Shown here: in pieces, positions 1 through 10,600 of the stretch
How positions within the stretch are numbered: position 1 is the stretch's first letter
How the letters are laid out: each line of letters starts with the position of its first letter
DNA from: Diploptera punctata
Lineage: Eukaryota > Arthropoda > Insecta > Blattodea > Blaberidae
DNA: 64,000 bases
Assembly (NCBI GenBank): GCA_030220185.1
Contig: JASPKZ010003422.1
Coordinates: forward strand, 289,100 to 353,099
Direction of reading: 5' to 3'
Notes under the pieces: generated by a model
Databases searched by the model: none
Told to the model about the DNA's origin: nothing
What the model saw: the letters and a program-made list of their open reading frames with translations, nothing else
Position numbers and translations under genes: made by a program

Positions 1-269
1 ATACCTCAGTGAATTTCAGTTTTCAAGTGCACAGTTTGCGAATATATTCATGAAAGTGCTGAATCTGCTCTAGTTTTGATGATTTTTACATATCTTATAT
101 CTTAAACAGTAAATGGCTTGTTAAAATTTTAATGATTTATGCCTCATAATGTTTACTTCCCAACATTAATTAAATATAAATGGCTTGTTATTAATAAAAT
201 TTGTTTCCAGTCATGATTTGATTTCTGCACATTTTTCACGTATATAAACATCGGCCGTGGTCTCAGTTA
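1..269. other. AT-rich repeat-derived sequence, no gene seen
   Basis: No coding signal. The stretch around 125-180 contains a CCTCATAATGTTTACTTCCC-like string followed by an A/T-rich tail. The same string recurs at 7130-7165, 10880-10905 and elsewhere at the outer ends of Penelope-like fragments, so this is probably another element terminus. Confidence 0.5.
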
Positions 270-850
270 TTTGACAAAATTAAAGTACTCACGACGTGCA
301 TCTGGATGTGATAAAACAATTCGTCAAAACGTTGGACAAGGAAGGAAAATGTTTCAAATACATTTGTAGAAAATTTCCTAAGCTCAGTTTGTAAAAGTTA
401 AAAGGCGGAATATTTGATTGTCCTCAAATTCGGCAATTGATGAAAGATGCAAATTTTATCAAAGTTATGACTGTTCCAGAAAGTGAAGCTTGGAAGGGTT
501 TTGTATTGGCAGTAGAAAATTTCCTAGGTAACTATAAAGCACCAAATTATAAAGAAATTGTGCAAAACATGTTGATAAGCTTCAAGATTCTGGGAGCAAA
601 TATGAGTATAAAGTTACACTTTCTCCACGGTCTCCTGGATAGATTTCCGGATAATTTATGAAATTATAGTGATGAACAGGAAGTGTGCTTTCACCAGGAT
701 CTAAAAGTAATGGAGGAAAGGTATCAGGGTAGATGGGACCGTCACATCATGGCAGATTACTGCTGGTCTTTAAAAAGAGATTGTCCCCTAAAAACTATAG
801 AAGAAATTCTTATAAAAGGCGTTTCACTGAATTATAACATGAGTTTTCAA
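270..850 (+). pseudogene. Degenerate copy of a high-copy arthropod protein of unknown function
   Basis: One continuous frame from about 302 to 830 reads as a recognisable protein: a VIKQFVKTLDKEGKCFKYIC-like start, a central NFLGNYKAPNY segment, NMSIKLHFLHGLLDRFPDNL, then FHQDLKVMEERYQGRWD and MADYCWSLKRDCP at the end. Proteins with this text occur in many copies in insect and spider gene sets and have no known function; they are often suspected to come from a mobile element. This copy is broken by an in-frame TAA near 392 and a TGA at 659-661, where relatives normally have a glycine. No frameshift is visible between the parts. There is no convincing start codon. It is best read as a recently dead, single-exon copy. 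The family assignment rests on remembered motifs, not a search. Confidence 0.7.
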
Positions 851-1079
851 TATTTTTCTTTCTATTTACGTTCACTGCATACTAATTTTTCAAAAAACAA
901 TTGGCATTATAAATATATGTTATATTTTTTCATATTTTCTGATTTTTGTAGTATAAAATGAAAATAAACATTAAAAAAACAAGAGCAAATCTTCCAAAAT
1001 CATTGATAGTTTCATGAACTGTGAGCATAAATGTATCCGAAATTAATCTTATATCAAGGGCAACAAAACAACTGTTCAC

Positions 1080-1430
1080 CAGTGTTATAATAAAGGTGGG
1101 AATTTTTACATTATGAGGTTTTCTTAATAAAATAAAATACATCTATATTTTTTAACACAGAACCGCGGTATTGGGATCAATTGAAATTAACAGTTTGGGA
1201 AAAGATATTAGAACCATGAATTTTGAGTTTCTGGACGAACCAAATTTAATTACAAAGTTCTTCAAATCAACATAAGATGGCAGTTTAGAAAATGACCAGT
1301 GCAATGAAGAACTGATAGTCGTGACAACACCTGAAGATGGGAAAGATGTTTTCCGATACCGTGGTTATGTGTTAAAGAACATAGATGTATGAGGTAAGAA
1401 GAATTCACGATTCATTTGATTTATATTTTA
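1080..1430 (+). mobile_element. Penelope-like element (PLE) 3' fragment with hammerhead-like end
   Basis: The left edge has the 'ttacattatgaggtt' terminal string also seen at 3025 and 15617. Then comes the end of a GIY-YIG protein (LTVWEKI) and the 'MNFE...EPNLITKFF' tail typical of the PLE copies in this window. At 1331-1376 there is a decayed hammerhead-like motif: CTGAAGA, a GGGAAA/TTTTCC stem, GATACC, then GTGG. It ends in 'atgaggtaagaagaattcac', a terminal string shared with 16515. Only the C-terminus is present and it is not coding-competent. Confidence 0.7.
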
Positions 1431-1745
1431 TTCAATGCCACCACTTGTAATTTCAACATTCTGGTATTCTCTCCTGGCATGGTGTTATTGTAACCCACTT
1501 CTAAGTAAGGCTGAGTTACACAGCCCCCATGATGATGGTAATGATGCACCAGGAAAGGCCTTAATCCTAAACTTAATGAACATGTAAATGATGGCCAGAT
1601 GATGTTCAGGGACTGTTTCCTGACATGTCTTACAGGTGAGGGAAACCCCCCCCAAAAAAGAAATCATCACCCAGGAAACTTGTCCCAGCCGGGGATTGAA
1701 CCCAGGCTCGCTGCATGACAAGGCATTACGTTACCACGGCGGTGG
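1431..1745 (-). mobile_element. tRNA-headed SINE, minus strand
   Basis: On the minus strand the head near 1735-1690 contains a B-box-like GGTTCAATCCCCGGC and 'CCTGGGTGA', then a body with 'CACCTGTAAGACATGTCAGG' and an ATCATCATC-type stretch. The 'ttctggtattctctcctggca...gtaacccacttct' end is shared with 40845-40890, defining one SINE family. It lies between two PLE pieces (1080-1430 and 1745-1990) and probably inserted into them. Confidence 0.65.
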
Positions 1746-1995
1746 ACATAAGGGGGGGAAAAATCTTTTCCATCTTTAGTTGTTTTTGCCAGTAATTTTA
1801 CCGGCAAAAGAAAAAAATTTACAGTTGTGAAAAAAGCTGAAGGCCGTAAAGATGTTTTTCTCCGATATTGCAATTTTGTGTTTAAAAAATAGATGTATGA
1901 GGTAAGAAGAACTCATGATTCTTAAACCAGATGAATTTGAAACATCTTTTTAAACAATTCACCTCACAATATTTACTTCCGAACATTGATAAAAT
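1746..1995 (+). mobile_element. PLE 3' untranslated end
   Basis: This continues the PLE after the SINE. 'CCGGCAAAAG' (compare 16432) is followed by a decayed hammerhead-like region (CTGAAGG...CGATATTGC), 'atgtatgaggtaagaaga', and the 'cctcacaatatttacttccgaacattgat' terminus. No coding content remains. Confidence 0.55.
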
Positions 1996-2139
1996 ATAAA
2001 ACCAGATGTATGACTGTATTTTCATTGGTGCAATAATGGTTTTAACTTTAAGCATATAAGAAAATGTCATAGTTCCCCAACACTCAAAATAAAGAAAATA
2101 AAAAATAATCTAGGGCATCATATTTGAGATGTATGAAAT

Positions 2140-2700
2140 GAATAATAAATACATTCATATTTGAAGAGAAAAATTATACGCTCAGATCGGGACTTGAACC
2201 CGGGACCCTTGGTTTTCTAGTCCAAGTGCTCTACCATTTGACCTACCTGAGCAAGTACCGATCTAAACGCAAATTTTTCTCTATATACGTTGTAATTCCT
2301 GCCCACCAAATGCTTTGAAGCCTTTGCTTCTATCTTTGCAAATGGCAGCTCCTATATTAAGAAGACATATTTGGGAATTATACATTACATTATAAATGCC
2401 AGTACATTGTAAATCTAGGGCATGTCTATATAAACTATATTAAAATATATAATTACAATTTTAATAAATTAAACAAACATTCAATGTTTTTATTATTGAT
2501 TTCATACATCTCAACGATGGATAAATCATATTTGAAGTGAAAAATATACGCTCAGACTGGGAATTGAACCCGGGACCGTTGGTTGTCTAGACCAAGTGCT
2601 CTACCATCTAAGCACGTACCAATCTAAATGCAAATTTCTCTCTATATACGTTGTATGAGGGTATAATTTTTCTCTTCAAATATAAATAACGTTGTTTTAT
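2140..2700 (-). repeat. Two tRNA-like repeats in head-to-tail tandem
   Basis: The first minus-strand core (2252-2180) is exactly 73 nt, has tRNA-like A and B boxes (GGTTCAAGTCCCG), and is followed by a T-run (atttttctct) that could end Pol III transcription. The second core (about 2614-2550) has lost part of its D arm. They are separated by a body of about 300 bp ('atgctttgaagcctttgcttctatctttgcaaatgg'). Each core lies between 'gagaaaaatt' and 'aaatttttctct', a short inverted repeat. The same architecture recurs at 12001, 17301 and 21510. They are probably SINE-like, not functional tRNA genes. Confidence 0.7.
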
Positions 2701-2974
2701 TCTTGCACATACAAAATACGTTTGAATTTCTCTTGTTTGTAAATGGCATCTTCTGTAAAGGAAATCATTTGAAAGGCAGAGGTAAACTAATTATTTTAAT
2801 ATTTTCAAACAGTTTAGTGAAATATACTCTACATTAGCCATTGAGGATTTGGTGAAAATAACAGGAAAATTTACAGGTGAGTCAGCATGGAGTATAAATT
2901 GTAAATAAAGGAAATCTATCGACATCATGGAAAAAGCATAAAGGTCAATTAGGAAAGCCCATATATAATTTTTT

Positions 2975-3245
2975 GTCATAAATATAAAGAATTGGAGAAG
3001 TTAATAACAGATTTTGGGAACTTTTACATTATGAGGTTTTCTTAACATTCGTTTGAATCTTATTCATAATAAGATTTGATTCTTATTGGAGAAATTCCTA
3101 ATTATTGATACAATCTTATTTGTATTAAGTCTTATTGGACAGTTTTATTTTAGAAAAAAAAATTAATGCTCGGACCAGGATTCAAGATGTGAAGTTCGAA
3201 TCCCGGCCTGAGTGTTAATATTTTTCTTACTAAAATAAAATTTGT
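2975..3245. repeat. PLE terminus fragment followed by a small tRNA-like hairpin
   Basis: 'gaacttttacattatgaggttttcttaa' at 3016-3045 is a PLE end. At 3150-3240 two halves of a tRNA-like tail face each other: 'attaatgctcggaccaggattc' against 'gttcgaatcccggcctgagtgttaat', bounded by 'ttttagaaaaaaa' and 'ttttcttactaaaa'. The result is a foldback of about 90 bp, like those at 9485-9595 and 49785-49930. Confidence 0.55.
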
Positions 3246-3399
3246 GAGTAAATTGTACAGCTGCGAGAACACAAACACACCATTCACACATTCATATAGA
3301 ACAAGGTGAATATGGCCGCAATGATGCAAACTTTTGGGCCTTACAAGTTTTCTGACAATTTATATTTGAGGTAAAATCCTAAGGGGAAAAAAAAATCCC

Positions 3400-3475
3400 A
3401 GGAAATGTCTTGACTGAACCCGGACCTGTTGCTTTCCAGGCAACAATACCACTAAACCACAGCAATGGAAATTAG
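3400..3475 (-). repeat. tRNA-like SINE head (tRNA-Gly-like)
   Basis: The minus strand has an A-box-like TGGTTTAGTGGTATTG followed 30 nt later by a B-box-like GGTCCGGGTTCAGTC. Only the head is clear; the flanks are not recognised. Confidence 0.5.
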
Positions 3476-4049
3476 ATGTCCAAGTACAATTTGATGCACG
3501 TAGGCCCAGAGCAACCTCTACAAAATAGCTTTGAAACATGTCAGCACTTGCAAACTAAGGCAAATGAAATTTGAACAATAATGTTTTTTAATTGTAAAAT
3601 AGTAAATAGTTATGTTTTTGGGCACATTGATGTTTTATTTACTAAATAAACTTTTAGTTCTGGGATCCTATACTAACCCAGTACAAATTGTCATGTCTTA
3701 TGTTTGGAAGAGGATAGCAATGGCAAAAGAACTACAGAAGAGGCTAGTGAACTGCTTTCTGTGGTGCAGAGACTTGGACATTACGACGGAATGAGAAACA
3801 GGGACTAGAAGCTTTTGAGATGTGGATATGGAGAAGATCTTCATTACATGTATCCAGCCGCAGCTGATGACATCAATCCATTGTATACTTATGCTATAAG
3901 TTGCAGCTTATGTGGGGATTCAAGGTGAGTGCCCACGAGGTTAAAAGAAACAGATATAGGAAAGGATGGAACATATAAAATGGAAAGAAAATAAAAAATA
4001 AAGATGTGCAAGATAGTGTGTGTGAAGGAAGAACAATGCTGGAACTCAT
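3476..4049. other. Unassigned sequence
   Basis: A 60-codon plus-strand frame at 3612-3794 shows no recognisable motif and no splice or codon support. No gene can be supported here. Confidence 0.3.
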
Positions 4050-4300
4050 AAAGAAGAGGAAAAGAAATTAGATTGGCCACTGGCTAAGAAGAAACTGCCT
4101 GCTGACGGATGCCCTAGAAGGAATGGTCAACGGAAAGAAAGTCAGAGGCAGAAAAGACATCAGATGATAGACAATATTAAAATAAATGGTTTGTATGCAG
4201 ATACAAAAGGAAAGCTGAGTCAAGCAAAGAGTGGTGAATGCTGAGTTTGCAGTGAAAGACTTGGTGTTGGACAGAACATTATGTAAATATATGTTTGACA
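4050..4300 (+). pseudogene. Non-LTR retrotransposon ORF2 C-terminal remnant
   Basis: With frameshifts, the plus strand reads in the style 'I-G-H-W-L-R-R-N-C-L-L..DALEGMVNGKKVRGRKRHQMIDNIK', which is the typical tail of many LINE ORF2 proteins: a GH.(L/V)RR segment, then basic 'G+RGR+R'. It has several breaks and no reverse transcriptase domain upstream. Confidence 0.65.
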
Positions 4301-4504
4301 TGAAGTCAACATGGGTTGTCATGATCCAATTGCAATAATATTTGAGTTATTACGGTAAAAAAAGGATATATTTGATTTTGCAAAAAAAAAAAACACCATG
4401 TCTTGGGACATTTAAATGTTACAGCCTGCATATGAAAAATTGGCTGTACAGCCACAGCCTCTTCTCTTTTTTTAGGAGTTTGTAGACAAACCTAATTTAG
4501 TTAC

Positions 4505-4605
4505 ACTTATATTTGAAGAGAAAAATGTTTTCGCCTAGACCGGGACACTTGGCTTTCCGGGCCAAGTGCTCTACCAACTGAGCTACACTTATTTCCCTTT
4601 AGATC
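4505..4605 (-). repeat. Truncated tRNA-like repeat
   Basis: The core at 4590-4532 keeps the A-box half (TAGCTCAGTTGGTAGAGCAC) and the anticodon stem (CTTGGC..GCCAAG) but has lost most of the T arm. It is preceded by the family flank 'atatttgaagagaaaaat'. Confidence 0.6.
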
Positions 4606-5930
4606 ATCACAATAAGACAGGTACTAGGCAACTAAATGTATTACAACAATGATGCAGTCAGTAAATTCTGCTTAGAGGACTCTTCAGGTTTATAGTATAT
4701 TACAACATAAAGTTTGGAAGTGGTTTTTACAGAAGCGAGAAAATGATAGAAAACCAAGCAATAGCAAGGTTTTTAATTTTAGAGATTCTGTAAACACTTC
4801 ACAAACTTGTGTTGTATGTTATTTTTTGCATGATGGTGTTTTCAAATTAATAAATAACAGTAAAAATAATAACATCTTTAACATCATCGAGATATAAAAA
4901 TAATATTTTTGTTTGGAAATATTTGTGTTCATTATAAACTGACTAATGTTAACAGTCTGGGCAATGTTTATACGATAAACGCTGAAAATAATTTAGTTGA
5001 AACTACAGCTGGTCATGACACCAATCAGGGATAAAATGGCAGCAAGTACAAATTTATTGTTTTACATGAAGTTCAGTTCATTTAAAATTTTGTTTCGTAT
5101 AATGTATACTAACACTAACACATTGTACTTCCTGTCCTAGGTATTTTGTAATGTTACAGTACAGTTATTTATAGGTTGGCAACCTCGAAATTTAGGAAAT
5201 TAAACTTTCAATCACGGTGGCCATTCCTGACTATCGTGCAAAGAGTCATTTTACAAGCTTGAATAACCTAAGACTTGGAAGTCCTTCCCAGAAGACCTGT
5301 TCTTTGGATTTTTCGATCAAAAAATTAATTGAACCTGGTTGGAGTTGAACCCACGACACGATCCTGAGGACTAGAAGCACTAGAACAATGTGACTGACAA
5401 AAAATAGTTGGCATCATGCCTTGGCACAAACCAATGGGACTTGCATTGGATTGAGTCCCCACACTGGAAGAAATTTTCTGATGGAATTTTGTCCAGTAAA
5501 GAACTAGCAACATGAGGAATTTGTATAGCTACAATAAGCCATCAGCTGGGGGACCCGACATGCTGACCCGTATACTACCTCAATGATTGTTAGCATTGCT
5601 AGAGATAAACATACCTGTAGTTCACTTAATTTAACGCCGGACGACTGCTTCAGGTTCTTATGGAACTGAGACACTTTATGACTATGTGGAGTCGTCAGCG
5701 TCGAGATTTTATTATCTTTCAGGTCAGCATAGCGAGCGGCTACGTTTGCAACCCCGTGAGCAATCTACAACCAAAACAACAAATCACATCAGAATCTACA
5801 ACCTGGTGGTTTGCGGGCCCCCTATATTCAGACCCACGCGTTTAGAAGCCATACCCTTTAAAAATTTACTGACCCTGATCAACTATAAACCCATAAACCG
5901 TCAGAAACAGATGTGGGAATGATAATCACA
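4606..5930. other. Unassigned AT-rich sequence with minor tRNA-like debris
   Basis: No supported gene. A weak minus-strand B-box-like string (GTGGGTTCAACTCC) lies at 5341-5354, and 5840-5925 resembles a decayed SINE. The overlapping frames at 5660-5922 carry no recognised motif. Confidence 0.3.
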
Positions 5931-5964
5931 AATACATTTGTCTGGTGACATTAAACCTTGCACA

Positions 5965-6010
5965 ACACACACACACACACACTGTGTCCACACAACAAAT
6001 GGGGGGGGGG
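5965..6010. repeat. (AC)n microsatellite and G-run
   Basis: A short CA/AC dinucleotide run at about 5964-5983, then ten G at 6001-6010. These simple repeats bound the LINE fragment that follows. Confidence 0.8.
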
Positions 6011-6014
6011 TCCA

Positions 6015-6350
6015 ACTATAGAATTGTTAACAAGATGTATGGAAAATTAGAACAAACTGGGAATTGGATAAATTATATAGGGATTTAGATGTGGTAGGAG
6101 ATATTAGAAGAAAGAGACTGGAATGGGTAGGACATGTGTTGTGGATGGAGCAAGAAAGATTTTAGAAGGGAAACTGGAAGGAAGAAGAAAGGTTGGAAGA
6201 CTGAAATGAAGATGGTTAGATAAGGTTGAGGAAGGCTTAAGAAAACTGACGATGAAAAGGTGGGAGACAGAAAGCTAGTAATAGAGAAGAATGGGCAATT
6301 ATTATGAAGAAGGCCAAGGTTCTTAAAGGACTGTAGAGCCAAAGGAAGAA
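6015..6350 (+). pseudogene. LINE ORF2 C-terminal remnant
   Basis: The plus strand reads with stops as R-K-R-L-E-W-V-G-H-V-L, then GRRKVGR-like basic text, 'RWLDKVEEGL+', and 'REEWAIIMKKAKVLKGL'. This matches the common C-terminal tail of insect non-LTR retrotransposons (RxxWxGHVxRM ... GRRRxGRPxxRWxDxVE). Several stops and indels make it dead. The minus-strand frame over it is a shadow. Confidence 0.7.
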
Positions 6351-6364
6351 GCTAAGGCAGTACA

Positions 6365-6470
6365 CAAGTCAAATAAAAAAACCTAAAGAGCTCACGGTTT
6401 AGGAAAAACCTACATTAAAAAAAACAAAAAGGAAAAATTAACGAATTTAGAAATAAACAAGTTTGGTCTG
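6365..6470 (+). pseudogene. PLE GIY-YIG C-terminal scrap
   Basis: 'KELTV..KTYIKKNKKEKLTNLEI' can be read with small breaks. It is the stretch that follows the GIY-YIG domain in the other PLE copies (compare 19590-19660 and 42610-42700). Confidence 0.55.
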
Positions 6471-6654
6471 TTTTGATGTTACATTTTAAATTAACAGCAA
6501 AATATGAAGCTTTACCGCTTAAAAGCAATGTATAAACTCAATAAAAATACTTTGAATAGAAGTCATCAGATGGTGTTGTTGGTAGCAACGGCTGGTGCCT
6601 TCTGATGATATAGAATTATGTAAGTGGAAACAATTGTTGACGTTTGTATCCCAG

Positions 6655-6750
6655 TTCAGATGGTGTAAACGGTATCATACTGACGTGCAGAGTCAAGAGA
6701 TCTGGGGTTCGAGAATCCTAGTCCGAGCATTATTTTTCTTTCTAAAATAA
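6655..6750 (+). repeat. tRNA-like tail repeat
   Basis: 'gatctggggttcgagaatcctagtccgagcattatttttctttctaaaat' is the B-box and tail unit that also occurs at 9540-9590 and 3190-3235. It ends in the same 'TTTTTCTTTCTAAAAT' string. Confidence 0.5.
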
Positions 6751-6761
6751 ACAAATACGGT

Positions 6762-6975
6762 GGACTAGTGGTTATGTTCCTTGCCTCTGGTCCCGAGGTT
6801 CAAACCCGGCTGGGATCGATGGATGTTTAGGATGGAAAAATCCAAGGAGCAAGTCCTCCAGGAGGGACTTTAAGCTGTGGGTCCTGAGTCTGAAGATTTT
6901 CAGGCTCGTAAAAGATCCTTAAGCCTGAATAAAAGGCATCTAAGCAAAATTTACCAAATTTTCCCATCCTAGTAG
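6762..6975 (+). mobile_element. tRNA-headed SINE, plus strand
   Basis: The head is A-box-like (GTGGACTAGTGGTTATG) with a B-box-like GAGGTTCAAACCCGG 25 nt later. The body contains 'ggatggaaaaatccaaggagcaagtcctccagg' and 'cctgaataaaaggcatctaagc'. No second copy of this body was noticed in the window. Confidence 0.6.
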
Positions 6976-7019
6976 TACCTTGGTTTCCTAGATGTCAGTA
7001 TGAGGCAGAACGCTGAACA

Positions 7020-7185
7020 CTGAAATGACTTCTATATGAAAACAAGTGTAACCGGCGGTATCAAATAAATTTGAAATTATATGAGGTGAGTCGTTAAAAA
7101 TATGTTCTCCACTCACTATTAATGATATAACCTCATAATGTTTACTTCCCAATATTAATTTAAATATAAGTGTAACTAAATTAGT
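7020..7185 (+). mobile_element. PLE terminus
   Basis: It contains 'accggcggtatcaaataaatttgaaattatatgaggtgagtcgtt', 'gttctccactcactattaatga', and 'aacctcataatgtttacttcccaatattaa'. This is the same end as at 11030-11090, 13760-13830 and 47396-47470. The hammerhead stem III (ACCGGCGGT) is kept, but the CTGANGA side is lost. Confidence 0.65.
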
Positions 7186-7321
7186 ATGGTTCAAATTCTT
7201 CGCTGTAGGGGAGAGTGCCTAAATCTCTGTTAAGGGAACGTGGGCTTACAAGAAAGAAATGTTTGGTCTGTATTCATCTTAACTCGTAAATTGTGCGAAT
7301 AATGAATTCTGACCAAACTTA

Positions 7322-7327
7322 TTTATT
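7322..7327 (-). promoter_or_regulatory. Possible poly(A) signal for a short loqs isoform
   Basis: AATAAA on the minus strand, 75 nt beyond the TGA at 7404-7402 that closes the reading frame if the intron after exon 5 is retained. Such a hexamer is common by chance in AT-rich DNA, so this is only a candidate. Confidence 0.3.
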
Positions 7328-7369
7328 AAGAGAACCTCACAATGTTACTTCCTAATATATTTCCACAAT

Positions 7370-7520
7370 GAATTTTGAAATTCCCGGCATTTGGAAGTTC
7401 TTCACTCTACCAACAGAGGGAGCACGAGGCGACACAATGGTTGTGAAAATAGTGAGGATGGAAGCGAATAAAGATCCCGAAACCAGTTTAATAAGGAAAA
7501 GGATATAAGGTGAGGTGATA
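7370..7520 (+). mobile_element. PLE C-terminal and 3' end fragment
   Basis: The plus strand reads MNFEIPG, then 'LPTEGARG' (the 'P(P/S)TEG' motif of the PLE copies here), then a decayed hammerhead-like region (GTGAGGA...CCCGAAACC), and the 'atatgaggtgaggtgata' terminus. It lies 23 bp beyond the splice donor of loqs exon 5, in the opposite orientation. Confidence 0.65.
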
Positions 7521-7542
7521 CAATAGAAACAAATGAGCTCAC

Positions 7543-7661
7543 CTCGTCATCGTCATCAATTCCTGGAGTCATGCTGGAAGACACAATGGGATGTTCTTGT
7601 AGTTTCTCCCACATCTTGTGAGCGGCCTGGCGTTTGGCCAGCTTCTTAGATTTTCCAGTTC
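7543..7661 (-). CDS. loqs: loqs coding exon 5 (C-terminal part of dsRBD2, acidic tail)
   Basis: The acceptor TGTTAACAG ends at 7662 and the donor GTGAGC is at 7542-7537. It reads GTGKSKKLAKRQAAHKMWEK, LQEHPIVSSSMTPGIDDDDE and ends in phase 0. The GTG-K-SKK-LAK motif is the RNA-contacting end of dsRBD2. If the donor is ignored, the frame stays open for 46 more codons to a TGA at 7404-7402, running into an antisense PLE fragment. That would be a possible short isoform without a third dsRBD. Confidence 0.93.
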
Positions 7662-10600
7662 CTGTTAACACCAACATCTCTATCCATTATCACAAAATTA
7701 GAAGAGAAACTAAACTTTTGGAACATTTAGAGAAGCCATATTTGAAGAGAAAAATTATACATCAAGACTGAGACTCAAACCCAGGACCTTTGCTTTCCGG
7801 GCCAATGCTCTACCAACTGAGCTACCAGGGTGAGTTACAATTTAAATGCAAAAAAATTTTCTTATATATGTTGCAAATTCCTGTACACCAAATGCTATGA
7901 AACCTTTTTTCCTATAGTTTAGGTGAATTTTATCACTCACCTCACATTATTCTTATTTAACGACACTCTGTACGAGGGGCAAGGGGAGAAACTCACCCTC
8001 CACTGCCAATAAGAAAATAGTTAAGTGTGAGGGAGCATCTGCTACAACCAATCACTGCTCTTGATGGCGCTAGTATGTTTTGAGATTGCTGCGGTTGTCG
8101 TCTGTATTTCTGCTAACCACGTGGCTTCAGTTGCAGTACAGTGTGTGTTTGTTTGCTGTTTCACTCTTGTGATTAACTGTTAACAATACAGCTCCAGTCT
8201 GTTATTGTTTTAATATGGCTCATCTGAATCGGCTCTTATACAAGTCAAAGCCGAGAATTTATTTATCGGCTGTGATGAGGCAGAAAATTATATATACGAA
8301 GATTGTGGCGTCTTTCCTCTTGATTAACAATGATAAAGGTAAGATTTTTATTTTAACGATATATGAAGTTTTTAAAAATAAAAATTATGTTCTTAATGCA
8401 TTTAACGTAGTTTTGAAGTGATGTATGTAATTGTTTTTTCGCGAATTTATTAGAATTGTGAATATTTTCGAGAATAGTGTGTTTGTAGCAATAAATAACA
8501 AATCTCATATTTTTGTTTCGTTTTCAATTTCGCATAATAAAATCAGCATTTATTTCTAATATTTACGTTATAGATAAACAGAAAGTGCTGATTTAATATT
8601 CTGCATGGTACATAAAGCGGCCCTCCCACTGAATATCCATATTGGCAACACTGTTGTCAAAACTTCAGAGCCGTAGACTGGGCGGTTGCACTATATGTTC
8701 TGAAACTAGTTTGTAGTTAAATAAGAAGAATAATATGAGGTGAGTGAAAAAAATTTTACCTAAATGAATATGAGGTCAAATATTAAAAACGTTTTCTCCA
8801 ACTCGTCAAATTTACACAAAAACAAATCATGGTGTTAAAGGGCAATAAATTATTTTTTTACATTTAATTTCATCACTGATATTAAATGACAAATTAATAT
8901 TTTAAAGAAATCTCCTTTGAAACATGTTGCAAATGATTGAATTTATCTAACACCCCATAGAGTTATAATATTATAACGATATTGTGAAAAGAAAAATTAA
9001 TGTCTGAACCAGTAAAATAACAGTATTGGAAAATGTTAAATGTTATTGGACATTTTAATGTAGTTAATGCAAAACAACTTACCAGTCTCACGGTGTTTGA
9101 AAACTGCGCAGGAGATGGTGAAGAGACGCTCATGGGGTAATCCTTCCTCACTGACCATATCGTAGCTTGGGGGTGGCCAGCGGCGGGACATGCACATCTC
9201 CTGGAGAGAACCGATGGGATTCCCAGGAATTGGATCATCGTAGGGAGAAATAATTTCAGTTTTCCTGCAGCCAACAAACAACACTGTGTTATATTCATGA
9301 AACAAGGTCTCCAAATGAAAAACATTTGAAACAAATTCATGCTGACATAAATATATATATATATGGTATGATAAGAAAAATAAATGCCTGGACGGAATTC
9401 GAACCCGGATATATATATATATATATAAGCACCCCACACACTATCTCTATCAGCTGACATGTGGTTTAACAGCCTTGTATTATTTTAGAAAGAAATAATA
9501 AACACTCGGATTGGGATTCGTACCCTGGATCTCTGAGTCAGAGATCTGGAGTTCGAACCCCAGTGTGAGCATTAATTTTTCTTTCTAAAATGAAACTATA
9601 TCCAATTCTGGAAAATGTTAATTAAAAATATAACATAAAAAAACAGCCTTGTGTTTGTCAGTTGAGTCATCTTGAGAAAATCTTAACCACAACTAGTGAG
9701 CCCAGGTTCAATACCCATTGGGGCTGAACATTTTAATTGTAACTAATTGCAAAATTTTCAATCTCGGAGCCAGGAACAGAAGAGGTGTGTCATATCATCA
9801 GGGTAATGTTACTCCCCCTTCCAGGTGCTCCAACCTAAGAAATGGATTACAATTCAGCCAATGTCAGGGAAGCCAGAAATGTCATAAAAACACCCTAATG
9901 GCATTGAAGAAATAAATAAATGAAAGAAAACAAACAAAGAAAGAAGAGAAGAAAAGGGGGGGGGGGGAAGTAGAGAAGGTACCTGTAGTACTGTTGATAT
10001 GGATATTTGTCCATCGGATGAGGACGTCAAGGGTGAATTTTTCAATGTAAGTCTAAACCACGGTCCCGGTTTTTTAATTTTTTATTGTTTCCATAACACG
10101 TATAAAATTCACAGAAATTGTTGTGAAACCGACGTGATTCAGATATTTGTTTCTGTAAATAACAGCTGTAGATTTTCAGTTTTTATGGTTGTTATGGAAA
10201 GAATAAAAAATCCGAAAACTGGTCATGGTTTACACGTTGATTGATAAATCCACCCTATGCCTTGCATCTCCATTGGTGCTTTTCAATAGGAATAGGCTAC
10301 GTGCTGCCACCTCCCTTCTCCTAATACAGAATTACCCTGCTTTTATGTTTTACTGCCTTTTACAACATTCTTTAAAGGTTCCTTCAGTTTCCCTATATTC
10401 ACGATGTATTAAAAACCCTTTTACGTTTCTGAAATTTTGTTTTTCCCGCAATTTACGTCACATTACATCGATCTTCAGTGTTAAAGATCGAAGTCGTTAA
10501 ATTTAATTGAACGATTATCTTGCTTCTGTACAATCGATATATAGCAGAACTTTATAAAACATTTGTGAAATTCAAGCCGTGTACTTCTACGGCAAAACAA

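Noticed and set aside
8215..8421. Small gene MAHLNRLLYKSKPRI...
   Set aside because: It has no recognised domain, splice support or conservation within the window, and lies in a loqs intron. It is left as unassigned.
8963..9460. 165- and 133-codon minus-strand frames as separate proteins
   Set aside because: They are loqs exon 4 extended by intron and (TA)n sequence. The splice sites and dsRBD match limit the real coding part to 9264-9083.
9954..9968. G-run as a G-quadruplex or regulatory site
   Set aside because: It is a single homopolymer run among simple sequence, with no further G-tracts nearby.
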